Shown piece after piece: positions 63,696 to 64,000 of a DNA stretch of 64,000 nt. Position 1 is the stretch's first letter. Each line of letters opens with the position of its first letter. Source of the stretch: Lysobacter sp. K5869 (lineage in GTDB: Bacteria; Pseudomonadota; Gammaproteobacteria; Xanthomonadales; Xanthomonadaceae); assembly GCF_018847975.1 (NCBI RefSeq), contig NZ_CP072597.1, positions 5,247,001-5,311,000 of the forward strand. Reading direction: 5' to 3'. The notes beneath the pieces were generated by a model. The model made no database searches. It saw only the letters and a program-made list of their open reading frames with translations, and had not been told where the DNA came from. A program made the translations under genes and the position numbers.

Positions 63696-64000
63696 ATGCG
63701 TTCGCCGCATCGCACCTCGCTCGTCCTCGCCCTGTCCGCTTCCCTGCTGGCCCTGTCCATGACCGCCTGCAAGCCGCACGACGCCAACGCCCCCGCCGCC
63801 GCCAGCGCGCCCGCGCAGGCCGCGACGGTCGCCGCCGATCCGGCCGTGGACGCGGCCTTCGCCGAAGTGTCCAAGCACTGGCTCGACGGGGTGATGAAGA
63901 TCAACCCGATCGCCGCGACCCAGATCGGCGATCACCGCTACGACGGCGAGATCGACGACCTCAGCGCGCCGGGCCGCCAGCACCAGCTCGACTTCAGCAA
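63696..64000 (+). CDS. DUF885 family lipoprotein, N-terminal part
   Basis: The first 101 codons of a gene that runs off the right edge. The signal peptide (SLVLALSASLLALSMTAC) has a lipobox with Cys at about residue 25. The start of the mature domain (FAEVSKHWLDGVMKINPIAATQIGDHRYDGEIDD) matches DUF885 proteins, often described as metallopeptidase-like envelope proteins of about 600 residues. Function is not established. Confidence 0.85.
   Translation, partial: MRSPHRTSLVLALSASLLALSMTACKPHDANAPAAASAPAQAATVAADPAVDAAFAEVSKHWLDGVMKINPIAATQIGDHRYDGEIDDLSAPGRQHQLDFS

Overview
The window is high-GC gammaproteobacterial DNA, and everything in it fits a Lysobacter-like member of the Lysobacteraceae (Xanthomonadaceae). 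The signs are a tandem family of secreted thermolysin-like proteases, a type IV secretion effector carrying the Xanthomonas-type VirD4-binding domain, the gene order kdsA / small membrane protein / pyrG, many GTAGGAGCGGCG-type intergenic palindromes, and CRP/Clp-like half sites upstream of lytic-enzyme genes. The species is inferred; no rRNA or tRNA gene was seen.

Layout. 1-7.2 kb is mostly housekeeping: kdsA (partial), pyrG, DUF488, a phosphodiester glycosidase, a small exported Lys/Glu-rich protein, a single-domain globin and parE. 7.5-10.2 kb is accessory: two unknown genes, then a lipoprotein/effector pair that looks like a type IV secretion (X-Tfi/X-Tfe) immunity-toxin pair. 10.2-17.2 kb (minus strand) holds a YcaQ-like DNA glycosylase, HutG-like deformylase, S9 peptidase, glutathione reductase and a DadA-type dehydrogenase. 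17.8-28.8 kb is an array of five paralogous M4 metalloproteases, each with its own promoter region and terminator. 29-33 kb holds a DUF418 membrane protein, a small membrane protein, slyD and two NlpC/P60 hydrolases.

33.5-39.05 kb (minus strand) is the most striking locus. A cobalamin riboswitch precedes a CobN-like chelatase that has a signal peptide and a C-terminal membrane anchor. It is followed by an ExbB/TolQ-like protein and a small DUF2149 protein whose single membrane helix carries an ExbD-like Asp motif. I read this as a B12-controlled periplasmic chelatase or dechelatase coupled to a proton-driven motor. 39.3-49.5 kb holds a thioesterase, an FMN reductase, a two-subunit M16 peptidase, a Nudix hydrolase, a dicarboxylate/amino-acid symporter, a divergent ArsR/MFS pair and a lipoprotein alkaline phosphatase.

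49.5-51.1 kb is non-coding and repeat-rich: a 23-unit GGGTGYT heptamer tract with strong G-quadruplex potential, then five copies of a roughly 110-bp structured repeat, each with an inverted pair of DnaA-box-like 9-mers. 51.1-62.3 kb holds a HemJ/CopD-like protein, a methyltransferase, an intracellular PHB depolymerase, a PadR-controlled membrane protein, a DUF1579-like protein, a secreted cyclophilin, speG, an acidic small protein, a DUF4349 lipoprotein and a TonB-dependent receptor. The last 1.7 kb is non-coding repeats followed by the start of a DUF885 lipoprotein.

The secreted proteases, peptidoglycan hydrolases, T4SS effector pair and nutrient-capture genes suit a predatory or antagonistic soil bacterium. 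A 16-bp box shared by four protease promoters and one NlpC/P60 promoter suggests that part of this arsenal is co-regulated.
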